A stretch of 17,679 bases of DNA from CACORA01 sp044234625 (GTDB lineage Bacteria; Planctomycetota; Planctomycetia; Pirellulales; UBA1268): NCBI GenBank assembly GCA_044234625.1, contig JBIIIP010000062.1, positions 1 through 17,679 of the forward strand, in the 5' to 3' direction. The translations under genes were made by a program, and so were the position numbers. Below are positions 1-7,624 of this stretch, in pieces (the stretch's first letter is position 1; each line of letters begins with the position of its first letter). The notes beneath the pieces are model-generated. The model saw only the letters and a list, made by a program, of their open reading frames with translations. It was not told where the DNA came from and ran no database searches.

Positions 1-1
1 C

Positions 2-685
2 GAGGTCCATCCTTCCGCCAACGAATGGCTTTTCGACACCCACGACGTGGTCGAACTCGCCGCTGCCGTGGGCCGCGGCAAGCGGTCGTGCGTGGGGCTC
101 TACGGCTTCAGCCGTGGCGGGCTGATCGTGGAGGCGGGGCGGCTCGATGCGGAGGCGGGCGACAGGCTTTCGCCGATGGTCGCCCGCGTGCGGCTGCCGT
201 CTTCATGGCGGGGCGTGGTGATCGTGCAGCGCGATTCCGTCGGCCTGCATGGCGACGCGGAGAAGGAGGCTTTCTCGCGACTTGCCCCGGTGCCCGCCGA
301 GCTGACCGCCGAAATGGCCCGCGTGGCCCTCATGGAGATGCTGCCGGCGGCAATCGAGGCGAATTTCGCCGCGTTCAGCGCTGCCTTGGGCCGCTACGGT
401 CGGCTGGCGGGCCAGCCCTTCGAGTCGGAGTCGCGGCGGCTGCCACACGCCCAGGCGATGGAGCATCTGCTCAACCTGCTCGGGGAGATGGGCGTGACGG
501 GCGCGGCGCAGAGCAGCTGGGGGCCGGCCGTGCTGGCCTGCTGCGAGTCGCTCGACGCCGCGGGGGCGCTCGTAGAGCAGTTCGAAACCCTCGGGCTGTT
601 GCGGCAGTTCGACGCCACCATCGCGCGATTCGACTCGCAGGGCGCCGTGCTCCGCGAGGTGGAGCCGGCAGGCGAAGGCCACTAA
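2..685 (+). CDS. beta-ribofuranosylaminobenzene 5'-phosphate synthase (beta-RFAP synthase), 3' part
   Basis: The frame is open at the left edge, so the gene starts outside the window; 227 codons and a TAA stop are visible. In archaea the enzyme condenses PRPP with 4-hydroxybenzoate or p-aminobenzoate, the first committed step of methanopterin-type cofactor synthesis, and it has the GHMP-kinase fold. Family-like segments are GRGKRS followed by GLYGFSRGGLIVEAG, the GLHGDAEKEAF stretch, and AQSSWGPAVLACCES near the end, which resembles the family's QSSWGP motif. Against a usual length of about 320 residues, roughly 90-100 N-terminal residues are missing, including the glycine-rich ATP-site region. 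A GTG at 47 is only an internal codon. The gene converges on dapA with 22 bp between stops. Planctomycetes are known to carry tetrahydromethanopterin-linked C1 genes, which fits. Family assignment is fairly secure; the exact substrate is not. Confidence 0.82.
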   Translation, partial: EVHPSANEWLFDTHDVVELAAAVGRGKRSCVGLYGFSRGGLIVEAGRLDAEAGDRLSPMVARVRLPSSWRGVVIVQRDSVGLHGDAEKEAFSRLAPVPAELTAEMARVALMEMLPAAIEANFAAFSAALGRYGRLAGQPFESESRRLPHAQAMEHLLNLLGEMGVTGAAQSSWGPAVLACCESLDAAGALVEQFETLGLLRQFDATIARFDSQGAVLREVEPAGEGH

Positions 686-707
686 GCCGCCGAAGACCAG
701 CACTGGA

Positions 708-1595
708 TCACAGCAGCCCGTAGGCCGTGAGTGCCTGCCGCAGCTTGGCCGCCAGCGGCGCTTCCAGCGGCACCAGCGGCAGCCGCACGTCGCCCGTGTC
801 ACGGCCGAGCATGGCCATCGCCGCCTTGATGGGGATGGGGTTGCTGGCCAGCCCGAGCAGATCGCGGCACAGCGCGAAGAGCTTGTGGTGCAGTGACCTG
901 GCCTTGGTCAGGTCGCCGGCATCGAAGGCGTCGATCAGGGCCTTCATGTCGGCGGGCACGAGATTGGCCACCACTGAAATCACGCCGCGGCCGCCGATCG
1001 AGAGCAGCGGTAGCGTAAGGCTGTCGTCGCCCGAAAGCACGGTGAGGTCGGTCGCGCCGAGAATCTGCGAGGCCTGGTCCATCGACCCGGTGGCCTCCTT
1101 CACCATGGCGATGCCGGGGAGTTCGGCGAGACGAATGATCGTCTCGGGCTCGATGTTTCGGCCGGTTCGCGTGGGAATGTTGTACACGCAGATCGGGATG
1201 GCGACGGCTTCGGCGAGCGCCTTGAAGTGCTCGTAGATGCCCTGCTGCGTGGGCCGGTTGTAGTAGGGGCCCACCACGAGCGCCGCGTCGGCCCCCTGGC
1301 TCGCGGCGAACTTCGTCAGCCGCAGGGCCTCGGCCGTGGAGTTGCTCCCGGTGCCCGGCATCACGAGGATCCGGCCGCGGGCGGCCTGGATCGTCTCGCC
1401 GATCACCCGCTCGTGCTCGTCGTGGGTGAGCGTGGGGGATTCGCCCGTCGTGCCCACGGGGCACAGGCAGGTGACGCCGGCGGCCGCCTGGAAGTCGACC
1501 TGCTCCCGCAGGCGTGCGGAATCGACTTTTCCATCCCGAAACGGCGTGACGATGGCGACGGACAGTCCGGCGAATTTCTCGGCGCGCGTTGGCAT
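708..1595 (-). CDS. dapA: 4-hydroxy-tetrahydrodipicolinate synthase
   Basis: This 295-residue class I aldolase condenses pyruvate with aspartate-semialdehyde, the branch-point step of lysine and meso-diaminopimelate synthesis in the cytoplasm. The length is typical (E. coli DapA has 292). Visible landmarks are VAIVTPFRDG near residue 13, the pyruvate-binding CPVGTTGESPTL (about 45-56), the catalytic Tyr138 in CVYNIPTRTGRN with Arg143, and the Schiff-base Lys166 in AMVKEATGS. The start MPTRAEKF is chosen because family homology begins there. The same frame stays open up to 1895, but that extension has no family similarity and overlaps the divergent purine phosphorylase gene. No clear Shine-Dalgarno site precedes the ATG. 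The gene is divergent from the phosphorylase gene with a 79-bp gap that must hold both promoters. Members of this family also include N-acetylneuraminate lyases and other aldolases, but the GTTGE and IPTRTG motifs favour DapA. Confidence 0.93.
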   Translation of the reverse strand: MPTRAEKFAGLSVAIVTPFRDGKVDSARLREQVDFQAAAGVTCLCPVGTTGESPTLTHDEHERVIGETIQAARGRILVMPGTGSNSTAEALRLTKFAASQGADAALVVGPYYNRPTQQGIYEHFKALAEAVAIPICVYNIPTRTGRNIEPETIIRLAELPGIAMVKEATGSMDQASQILGATDLTVLSGDDSLTLPLLSIGGRGVISVVANLVPADMKALIDAFDAGDLTKARSLHHKLFALCRDLLGLASNPIPIKAAMAMLGRDTGDVRLPLVPLEAPLAAKLRQALTAYGLL

Positions 1596-1674
1596 GGCGG
1601 AAGAAGATATGATCTCGGCCGCCCTCCGGCAAAGGGTGGGCGTGGCACACGCGGAAACCCCACGGGTCGGCACC

Positions 1675-2457
1675 ATGCGCGACGCAGCGGCAGAGGCAGC
1701 CCGGCAGGTGCTCGACGCCGGCGGCCATCCCGCGGCCGTGGCCGCGATTCTCGGCACCGGCCTCGGCGGCCTCGCCGACCGGCTCGCCTCCGCCCGCGTG
1801 TTCGACGCCGCGGCCACCCGTTGGCTGCCGCGGTCGACGGCCACCGGCCACGCCGGCCGGATCGTCTGCGGCCGCATGGCCGCCATGCCGGTCATCGTGC
1901 TGCAGGGCCGCGTGCACGCCTACGAAGGCTTCGGCCCCGAGGTGTTGCGCCGCGGCGTGGAGCTGTTGGCGGCGCTCGGCGTGCGGCGACTGCTGGTCAC
2001 CAACGCGGCGGGCGGGCTCGAGCCCGACATGGTCGGGGGCGAGTTGGTCGTGCTCACCGACCATATCGATCTCGTCCGCGGCGCATGGGCCGGCCTGCGA
2101 GGGGCCGCTCAACAGCCCTACGACGACGCCCTCGCGGAGCGGGCGCTGGGGGCCACGCGGCGGGCGGGCGTGACAGCGCGGAAGGGTGTGTATGCCTTCG
2201 TCCGCGGGCCGAGCTACGAGACGCGGGCCGAATACCGGATGCTCCGCCGCTTTGGCGCCGACGTCGTCGGCATGTCGACCGTGCCGGAGGTAACCGCGGC
2301 CGCCGCGCTGGGGATGGAGGTTGCCGCCGTGTCGGTCGTCACCAACGTGGCCCGGCCCGACGCGCCCGGCCGCACCGACGCCGAAGACGTGTGCCGCACG
2401 GCCGGCACTGCCGCCGAAGGGGTATGGGCGATCCTGGAGGCGCTGCTGCCGATCTGA
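1675..2457 (+). CDS. purine nucleoside phosphorylase (trimeric PNP / MTAP-like family)
   Basis: This 260-residue enzyme should cleave purine nucleosides with phosphate to the free base and ribose-1-phosphate in salvage. Seen in order: the phosphate-binding LGTGLG (26-31), GRVHAYEG (78-85), TNAAGG (109-114), GPSYETRAE (178-186), GMSTVPEV (199-206) and the purine-contacting VTN (222-224). The stretch after DHIDLV is short: the usual loop with an F-x-DMS-x-AYD signature is absent, leaving only a QQPYDDAL remnant. Starts at 1594 and 1609 are in frame, and a GGAAG lies 5 nt before 1609. The 1675 ATG is preferred because it gives the normal distance to LGTGLG and leaves room for a promoter between this gene and dapA. 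It ends 29 bp from the convergent secreted-protein gene. Inosine/guanosine specificity is inferred; a methylthioadenosine phosphorylase role is possible but less likely. Confidence 0.88.
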   Translation: MRDAAAEAARQVLDAGGHPAAVAAILGTGLGGLADRLASARVFDAAATRWLPRSTATGHAGRIVCGRMAAMPVIVLQGRVHAYEGFGPEVLRRGVELLAALGVRRLLVTNAAGGLEPDMVGGELVVLTDHIDLVRGAWAGLRGAAQQPYDDALAERALGATRRAGVTARKGVYAFVRGPSYETRAEYRMLRRFGADVVGMSTVPEVTAAAALGMEVAAVSVVTNVARPDAPGRTDAEDVCRTAGTAAEGVWAILEALLPI

Positions 2458-2486
2458 ACGGGCTTTTGTCCGCTTGGCCCCTGCGG

Positions 2487-5400
2487 CTACGGCACGTACG
2501 TGATCCCCGTGGCGGACGACACGTCCACGTTCGCGGCATTGCCGCTGATGAAGTTGCCGGTGATGGTGTTGGCCTGCACGACCGATCCCGTGCAGACGCC
2601 CGTGGCGTAGAGGCCCCAGCCGCTGAACTGTCCCTGGATCAGGTTGGCCGCTTCCGCCGCCGTGCCGCCGATCAGCATGCCGGTGACGCCCGTCAGCGAC
2701 ACGCCGTTCAGGCCGTTTTGGAGCACCTGGTTGCCCTGCATCGACGAGCCGGTGTTCGCTCCGGAGAGAAACACGCCGTCGGTCGTGTTCTGCGTGATCA
2801 GGTTGCCGCCGGCGTAGCCTGTGTAGCCGGCCACGCCGATCGACAGGCCGGTGCCGGCATTGACGACGATCCCGATGTTGCTCGTCTGGATTTTGCTGCC
2901 CGTGATGATGGTGCCCGTCAGTGTGCCGCGGCCGTAGATGCCGAAGGCCGTGCATCCCGACACGCTGATGCCGGCGATCGAGGACGTGCCGCCGACGGCC
3001 AGGCCGGCGGCCGATTCGAGCATCAGCCCGGTCACGGCCCCGCTGATCGTCGCCTGCCGCAGCGAGGTGCCGGTGAGCGCGCCCGTGGCATAGACGCCGT
3101 AGCCGGTGTTGTGGTTGGAGATCGTGTTGCCGCCGTTGGCGTTGATCGTGCCGATGGCGGCGCCGGTGGCGGCGGCGAGGATGATCCCACTGCTGCCCTC
3201 GGCCGAGTCGGTGAACGTGTTGCCTGCCACCGTCACGCCCTGGAGGTCGCCGGCCGCGTAGACGCCGAACACCCCGTATCCGCCGAAGGTGTTGCCCAGG
3301 GCCGCGGTCGACGTCGCATTCCCGCCGAGGGAGAACCCGGTGGCGTTGATGAGCACCGCGCCAGTGTCGCCGCCGCTCAGCGACGACCGGGTGAGTGCCG
3401 AACCGGGCGACGTGCCGGTGACGAAAATGCCCGTGCCGGCTGCGGCCGACGTGATCGTCGACTGGTCGACGACGAGGCCGCTGGCCGACGCATACATGAT
3501 GCCGAGGGGATTGCCCGTGGCCGTGAGGTTCGTGACCGTGGCGCCGGGCATCGCTCCCAGGGCGTACATAGCCGCGAAGCCATTGCCGGTTGACGTCACC
3601 CCCAGCGTGCCGCTGCCGCCGATGGTCGCGTGGGCGGCGTCGGCGAGCACGAGCCCGGAGAGGTTGTCGGTGAGGATGACGCCGCCCACCGAGGTGTTGA
3701 CGGCGTTGGTGTAGATACCGAAGCCCTGCGAGAAGCCCTTGATCTCCAGGCCGTAGACGTCGCTGCCGGCGGCCGCCACGGCAAAGACGAGGCCGCTCTG
3801 CACGCTGCCCGGGGCGGCCGTCGTCAGCGTCACCTGCGGGACGCCGTTCCACGACCCGGAGGGCCGGGCGTCGATCGTCACCGGCGCCCCGATGAACGGC
3901 AGCGGGCTCTCCAGGGAGATCGTCGCGTCGGCGGGCAGGGCGAAGGTGATCGTGTCCGGCTCCGGGCTGGCGTTGGCCGTGGTGATCGCCTCCCGCAGGC
4001 TGCCGGCGCCCGAGTCTGCGGTGGTCGTCACCGTGAGCGCCGACGAGGTCGCGGCCCAGGGGCCGAGCGTGATCGTGGTGCGGGCGGCCGTCGTCCCGGA
4101 GAGCACCGTCGTCGCGTCGTAATCCGACACGATCGTGCTGCTGAAGCCGCCGTTGTCGTCGTAGGGCAGGGCGTAGGAGCGGCCGCCCACGAACACGTCG
4201 TAGCCCATGAGGTTGTGGAGGTATTTGGCGTAGGCGCTCCACACCTCGCCGGGCTGATACATCTCGAAGAACGTCAGCATGTCGGTCAGCGGGGTGCCCA
4301 CGTTGTCGAAGGTCGAGGTCGTGGTCACCGTGATCTGATCCCCGGAGATTCCCGAGATCACCATCGGCACGCTGAAAATCTTCCAGCTCGACACGTTCAT
4401 GCCGGAGTGCAGCCCGAGGGCGGCCACCTGCCCGGCCTGCAGTTGCCAGGTGGCGGTCTGCCCCGACGCGCTCGTGAGCGTGGCGTTCTGGCTCGTCTGC
4501 CAGGTCGTGGCGTAGCCGCGGGCCAGCGCGGTGGCGACGATGTTTTCCAGGCTGCCCAGGGCGGCACGGTCGCCGGTGTAGGCGTTGGAACCGCCCGGGT
4601 TGCGAATGGCGCTGTCGGCGAACACACCCTTGGCCGCAAACACCATCTGCGAGGGCGAGGCGTTCATGTTCGTCGTGTTCGTGAACCAGGCCGGCGGGGC
4701 CGGCACGTCGTTGCCGAACGGATCCTGCTTCCCCACGGGGGAGTTGGTGGTGAAGTAGGGGTAGAAGATGTTGTAGACCTCAGCCGCGCTCGTGCCGCTG
4801 TTGTTGCCGGTGAACTGGAGCGTTGTGTAGGTGCTCGTGTTGCCCTCGATGTCGGTCTGCGTCACCGTGTCGACGACGGAGCCGGAGTAGACGGTGGGGT
4901 AGCCGCCCGACGTCACCTCGATCTGCAACTGGCCGGGGCGGGCCTTCCAATAGGCGAAGAACTCGTCGAGGGCGTTGCCCGTGTTGAGGTTCGTCGTGCT
5001 GGTCACCGACGGCCCGAACCATTCGTTGAGCAGCGTGGTCGGCGGCTGGTAGAAGGTTGCCGAAAGGCCGGACCGCGCCGCCGTGAAAGGATTGGCGGTC
5101 GCCGCGCTCGTCACCACGACGGTCTGCGAGTTCGGGTAGTTGGGGAGCGACGAAACCACCGTGCCCGCGGGAATATGGGCGCCGAAGAGCACCATGCCGG
5201 GAGCGAGGCCCTGGTTGGTGGGGGCGTTGGCGCCGGGGCCGGTGATCGTCAGGGTGGTCGTCCAGGCGCCGGCCGATCCGGTGCCCACCGCCATGTCGAC
5301 CGTGAGCACCGTCGCGTTGCCCGCGTTCAAGGGGCTCAACTGCGAGTCGATCACGTGCTGCGGGGCGAGGATTCGGTAGAACTCGTTGCCGGGCGTCGCG

Positions 5401-6170
5401 CTGCCGCTCGACACGAAGCCGTCGAGGAAGGGGGCGAGATCGGCGTTGTTCATCGCCGCGCCGTAGCTATTGAAGATCGTCTCCCGCGTCAGGCCGGGGA
5501 TGGTGCCTGAGCCTCCCGTGTTCAGCGGATCGGCCGGATCGACGTTGAGCGTGATCGGCAGGCCGAACTGGTCGACCTGGGTGGTGTCGACGGTCAGCAC
5601 GTACGCGTTGGCGGAGGAGCCGGCCGTCAGGGAAAACTCCACGTAGTCGTAGTTGTATGCCGGCGATGGCGGCGGAAAGCTGGTGACGACGCCGCCAGAC
5701 ACGGGGATCACCGGGTTGCCCGTGGCGGGGTCGGTCGCCGTGGTCGTGAAGTACAGCCGCGCGCTGGGGATCACCTGGTCGCTCTCGACCCGGAGGAGCT
5801 TCGAGCCGGGCGTCGAGCCCGCGGGCAGCGAGGCGAGCGTGGTGGTGGAGAAGGCGGACGAGAAGGAGGCGACGCCGGTCGTCGAATCGATCGAGAACGG
5901 ATATTGAGGCGCCGTCGTGGAAGTGGATTGCTGGCCTGCCAGCCAGATGTAGGTGTTCGGATTGGTGAGCCCGCCCGGGCCGGTGGAGTTGGTGATCTCG
6001 AAGTCGACGTATGTCGTGGTGAGCAGCTGCCGCGCCTCCAGCTGCTCGACCGCCAGCATCGCCCGGGAGAAGACCGGTCCGTTCAGTGTGGTGCAGCCGC
6101 GGGAAACGGTTTGCCGCCGGCGCCGCCGGTTCGCCGAAGTCAGTGCCGTAGCGCGCATGCCACACCCCAT
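2487..6170 (-). CDS. large secreted LEPR-type protein: GH64-like beta-1,3-glucanase domain fused to a right-handed beta-helix
   Basis: The protein has 1227 residues. Residues 1-37 are basic (a run of five Arg at 15-19). Residues 38-51 hold the VEQLEARQLL variant of the LEPR-XLL signature found near the N-terminus of many exported planctomycete proteins. Residues of about 55-705 resemble glycoside hydrolase family 64: DYVEFSLTAGSSANAYVLTV with DQFGLPITLNV (176-210), LDEFFAYWKARPGQLQIEV (401-419), SQMVFAAKGVFAD (507-519), and SYALPYDDNGGFSST (665-679), like the family's AFPYDD motif. A GAGSLREAIT segment (721-730) opens a Gly/Thr/Ser/Val-rich region to the C-terminus that reads as a beta-helix, with units of about 47-57 residues centred on G-x-Y-A-x-G. 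GH64 enzymes hydrolyse long-chain beta-1,3-glucan such as laminarin. The catalytic acids could not be placed, so activity is inferred. There is no C-terminal membrane anchor. The ATG at 6158 is an alternative start. Confidence 0.82.
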   Translation of the reverse strand: MGCGMRATALTSANRRRRRQTVSRGCTTLNGPVFSRAMLAVEQLEARQLLTTTYVDFEITNSTGPGGLTNPNTYIWLAGQQSTSTTAPQYPFSIDSTTGVASFSSAFSTTTLASLPAGSTPGSKLLRVESDQVIPSARLYFTTTATDPATGNPVIPVSGGVVTSFPPPSPAYNYDYVEFSLTAGSSANAYVLTVDTTQVDQFGLPITLNVDPADPLNTGGSGTIPGLTRETIFNSYGAAMNNADLAPFLDGFVSSGSATPGNEFYRILAPQHVIDSQLSPLNAGNATVLTVDMAVGTGSAGAWTTTLTITGPGANAPTNQGLAPGMVLFGAHIPAGTVVSSLPNYPNSQTVVVTSAATANPFTAARSGLSATFYQPPTTLLNEWFGPSVTSTTNLNTGNALDEFFAYWKARPGQLQIEVTSGGYPTVYSGSVVDTVTQTDIEGNTSTYTTLQFTGNNSGTSAAEVYNIFYPYFTTNSPVGKQDPFGNDVPAPPAWFTNTTNMNASPSQMVFAAKGVFADSAIRNPGGSNAYTGDRAALGSLENIVATALARGYATTWQTSQNATLTSASGQTATWQLQAGQVAALGLHSGMNVSSWKIFSVPMVISGISGDQITVTTTSTFDNVGTPLTDMLTFFEMYQPGEVWSAYAKYLHNLMGYDVFVGGRSYALPYDDNGGFSSTIVSDYDATTVLSGTTAARTTITLGPWAATSSALTVTTTADSGAGSLREAITTANASPEPDTITFALPADATISLESPLPFIGAPVTIDARPSGSWNGVPQVTLTTAAPGSVQSGLVFAVAAAGSDVYGLEIKGFSQGFGIYTNAVNTSVGGVILTDNLSGLVLADAAHATIGGSGTLGVTSTGNGFAAMYALGAMPGATVTNLTATGNPLGIMYASASGLVVDQSTITSAAAGTGIFVTGTSPGSALTRSSLSGGDTGAVLINATGFSLGGNATSTAALGNTFGGYGVFGVYAAGDLQGVTVAGNTFTDSAEGSSGIILAAATGAAIGTINANGGNTISNHNTGYGVYATGALTGTSLRQATISGAVTGLMLESAAGLAVGGTSSIAGISVSGCTAFGIYGRGTLTGTIITGSKIQTSNIGIVVNAGTGLSIGVAGYTGYAGGNLITQNTTDGVFLSGANTGSSMQGNQVLQNGLNGVSLTGVTGMLIGGTAAEAANLIQGQFSGWGLYATGVCTGSVVQANTITGNFISGNAANVDVSSATGITYVP

Positions 6171-6277
6171 TTCGTTCGCGGAAGAATTCGGGAGCAGACG
6201 GCAGTCTACTGCGGGGGCGGCCCCCGTCCACCATGGGGTCGATCGGCGGGGAGTTCCGTGGAGGCTATGCTGCGGAC
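6171..6277. promoter_or_regulatory. divergent promoter region between the GH64-like gene and surE
   Basis: These 107 bp must hold the promoters of both divergent genes. No convincing -35/-10 pair could be picked on either strand. The one clear structure is a short GC hairpin, CGGGGG-cgg-CCCCCG, at 6212-6226. It would lie in the leader of the surE transcript if transcription starts upstream of it. That it has a regulatory role is only a guess. Confidence 0.4.
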
Positions 6278-6991
6278 ATGATCGCGATCATCACCAACGA
6301 CGACGGCATCGATGCCCCGGGGCTGGCCGCGTTCGAGGCGGCGTGCCGTGGCCGGGCCACGCGGCTGATCGTGGTCGCGCCCAAGCATCCGCATTCGGGC
6401 TGCGGCCATCGGATCACCACCGACCGGCCGCTCGCGATGGAGAAGGTGGGCCCAGACCGCTACCACGTCGATGGCACGCCGGCCGACTGTGTGCGGCTGG
6501 CGCTGGCCAACCCGGCCACGACCGGCGGCCAGGCAATCGACTGGGTGTTGTCGGGGATCAACGAAGGGGGCAACCTCGGGGTCGACATCCATCATTCCGG
6601 CACGGTGGCCGCGGCCCGCGAGGCGGCGATGCACGGCATCCGCGCGGTAGCTGCGTCGCAGTACCGCCGCCGCGAGGCCACGATCGACTGGGAGAGGGCA
6701 GCCGCGTGGATGGCCGACGTGCTCGGGCATCTCGTCAGCGAGGCGCCAGGGCTCGCGGCGGGGGAGTTTTGGAACGTGAACCTGCCTCATCCGCCCGATG
6801 GTGAGCAGGCGGGGCGGCCGCCGATCGTGGCCTGCGGCTTCGATCCGTCACCGCTGCCGATCGGCTACGCGGAGGAGCCCGCGGGCTGGCGGTATCGGTC
6901 ACGGTATCAGGAGCGTGGCCGGCTGCCGGGGCACGACGTGGCAACGTGCTTCGGGGGGCAGATTGCGTTGACGCGCGGCCGCGTCGTGTGA
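6278..6991 (+). CDS. surE: 5'/3'-nucleotidase SurE
   Basis: SurE is a metal-dependent phosphatase that dephosphorylates nucleoside monophosphates and, in some species, short polyphosphate; it is cytoplasmic and linked to stationary-phase survival. The protein has 237 residues, close to the family's 250. It starts with MIAIITNDDGIDAPG, whose Asp8 and Asp9 bind the metal. Other landmarks are Ser40 in APKHPHSG, the VDGTPADCVRLAL segment (64-76), SGINEGGNLG with the metal ligand Asn95, and HSGTVAAAREA (106-116). The reading frame stays open 15 codons upstream, but the family always begins at this Met. GGAGG at 6260-6264 lies 13 nt away, too far for a normal ribosome site. The gene is divergent from the GH64-like gene with a 107-bp gap, and is followed by a long hairpin repeat in a convergent gap. 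Confidence 0.95.
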   Translation: MIAIITNDDGIDAPGLAAFEAACRGRATRLIVVAPKHPHSGCGHRITTDRPLAMEKVGPDRYHVDGTPADCVRLALANPATTGGQAIDWVLSGINEGGNLGVDIHHSGTVAAAREAAMHGIRAVAASQYRRREATIDWERAAAWMADVLGHLVSEAPGLAAGEFWNVNLPHPPDGEQAGRPPIVACGFDPSPLPIGYAEEPAGWRYRSRYQERGRLPGHDVATCFGGQIALTRGRVV

Positions 6992-7011
6992 GCAGCCCCT
7001 GTTTCCAGTTG

Positions 7012-7071
7012 AGTGGCGTAGGCCTCTTGCCTGCGAGAAGGCGTATTCGCAGACCAGAGGTCTACGCCACT
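7012..7071. repeat. long hairpin repeat R1 in the surE/Dabb convergent gap, probable bidirectional terminator
   Basis: Two 25-bp arms (7012-7036 and 7047-7071) form an inverted repeat with 22 of 25 positions matching around the 10-nt loop GAAGGCGTAT. The left arm begins AGTGGCGTAGGCCTC and ends CTGCGA. The right arm ends ...CTACGCCACT and is followed by TTT, giving CACTTTTG. A long stem followed by a short T-run, placed 20 bp after the surE stop and between two convergent genes, fits an intrinsic terminator. The same arms recur at 13134-13226 and, diverged, at 10111-10171 and 7234-7258, so this is a dispersed repeat and not just a local hairpin. Confidence 0.8.
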
Positions 7072-7103
7072 TTTGAGATCGCTGGCTGGAGGTCTATCTG
7101 TCC

Positions 7104-7134
7104 GTGGAAAAAGCCATCCATGGCCTTTTTCCAC
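7104..7134. repeat. A/T-rich hairpin within the surE/Dabb gap
   Basis: GTGGAAAAAG-CCAT pairs with ATGGCCTTTTTCCAC with a single unpaired base and a 2-nt centre, giving a stem of about 14 bp. The sequence contrasts with the GC-rich surroundings. It lies in a 291-bp stretch (6992-7282) with no gene. That stretch also holds the R1 repeat, a GCAGAC...GTCTGC inverted repeat at 7196-7217 and a diverged copy of the repeat arm at 7234-7258. It may act as a second terminator or be the remains of another dispersed repeat. Confidence 0.6.
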
Positions 7135-7233
7135 TTGGTCGACCGCAAAAAACGCCGAGGGTTTTCTGGGTCGACGGCTATCGCATCCTGCTCAGGCAGA
7201 CTTGTTCCACAGTCTGCTATGCCAACGGTGAGA

Positions 7234-7258
7234 TCGAAGGCCGGAGGCGTGCGCCACT
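7234..7258. repeat. diverged single arm of the hairpin repeat family
   Basis: Read on the minus strand, this 25-mer matches the R3 left arm at 22 of 25 positions: it begins AGTGGCG, keeps GCCTCCGGCCT and ends CGA. No partner arm lies close enough to make a simple hairpin, though the R1 arm at 7012-7036 is in the opposite orientation about 200 bp away. It looks like a decayed or rearranged copy. Confidence 0.55.
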
Positions 7259-7282
7259 TTCCATGGCGGGCGCCGCGGCCGA

Positions 7283-7588
7283 TCACTCCGCCAGGTCCGC
7301 GTCGAAGACGCGGACCTGCGCCCAACTGGTCGCGTTCTCGGCGATGAACTGGTTGTGGCGATCCGCCACCTGGTAGGCGTCGTGGGCCGCGTGCGATTCG
7401 AACACGATCACCAGTGCCACGTCGAAGTCGCGGTCGTTCACCTGCCGGTCATACTTCGCACACGTACCCACCGAGAAAGAGACCGTGCCCGGATGACCGG
7501 TGAGGTGTTTCTGGCAGCTCTCCACGAGGGCCCGAGCAGCGGCCGGCGTGCGGTCCTTGAGCTGGAAGTAGACGGCGTGGGAAAGCAT
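7283..7588 (-). CDS. Dabb (stress-responsive A/B barrel) domain protein
   Basis: This 101-residue protein has the Dabb-domain layout, a dimeric alpha/beta-barrel ferredoxin-like fold. It starts with MLSHAVYFQLKDRTP (first strand), has a helix with LVESCQKHL, then GTVSFSVGT and the conserved central part DFDVALVIVFESHAAHDAYQ, and ends with HNQFIAE and VRVFDADL. The whole domain fills the protein, as is usual (about 95-110 residues). No catalytic role can be assigned. Family members range from plant stress proteins to small bacterial proteins of unknown function and a few cyclases. The gene lies 36 bp downstream of ftsH on the same strand, so the two are probably co-transcribed. No clear Shine-Dalgarno site is seen before the ATG. 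Confidence 0.85.
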   Translation of the reverse strand: MLSHAVYFQLKDRTPAAARALVESCQKHLTGHPGTVSFSVGTCAKYDRQVNDRDFDVALVIVFESHAAHDAYQVADRHNQFIAENATSWAQVRVFDADLAE

Positions 7589-7624
7589 GGCGGGTGAATG
7601 CTTGGGGGTGAAACTGGCGGCTGG

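Noticed and set aside
1596..1895. N-terminal extension of dapA by 100 codons
   Set aside because: No family similarity, and it would overlap the start of the divergent phosphorylase gene.
1227..3593. Plus-strand open frame of 788 codons
   Set aside because: It is antisense or out of frame to recognised genes and has the Arg/Gly/Ala-rich composition of a shadow frame.
799..4242. Very long minus-strand open frame of 1147 codons
   Set aside because: It overlaps dapA, the phosphorylase gene and the GH64-like gene in other frames and is Arg/His/Gly-rich without domains, a typical shadow in high-GC DNA.
3630..5510. Plus-strand open frame of 626 codons opposite the GH64-like gene
   Set aside because: The minus-strand frame has clear domain content; the plus frame is composition-biased and without motifs.
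7062..7325. Minus-strand frame of 87 codons containing KWKKAMDGFFHGQ
   Set aside because: It spans hairpin repeats in a convergent gap; the peptide comes from the repeat sequence and not from a gene.
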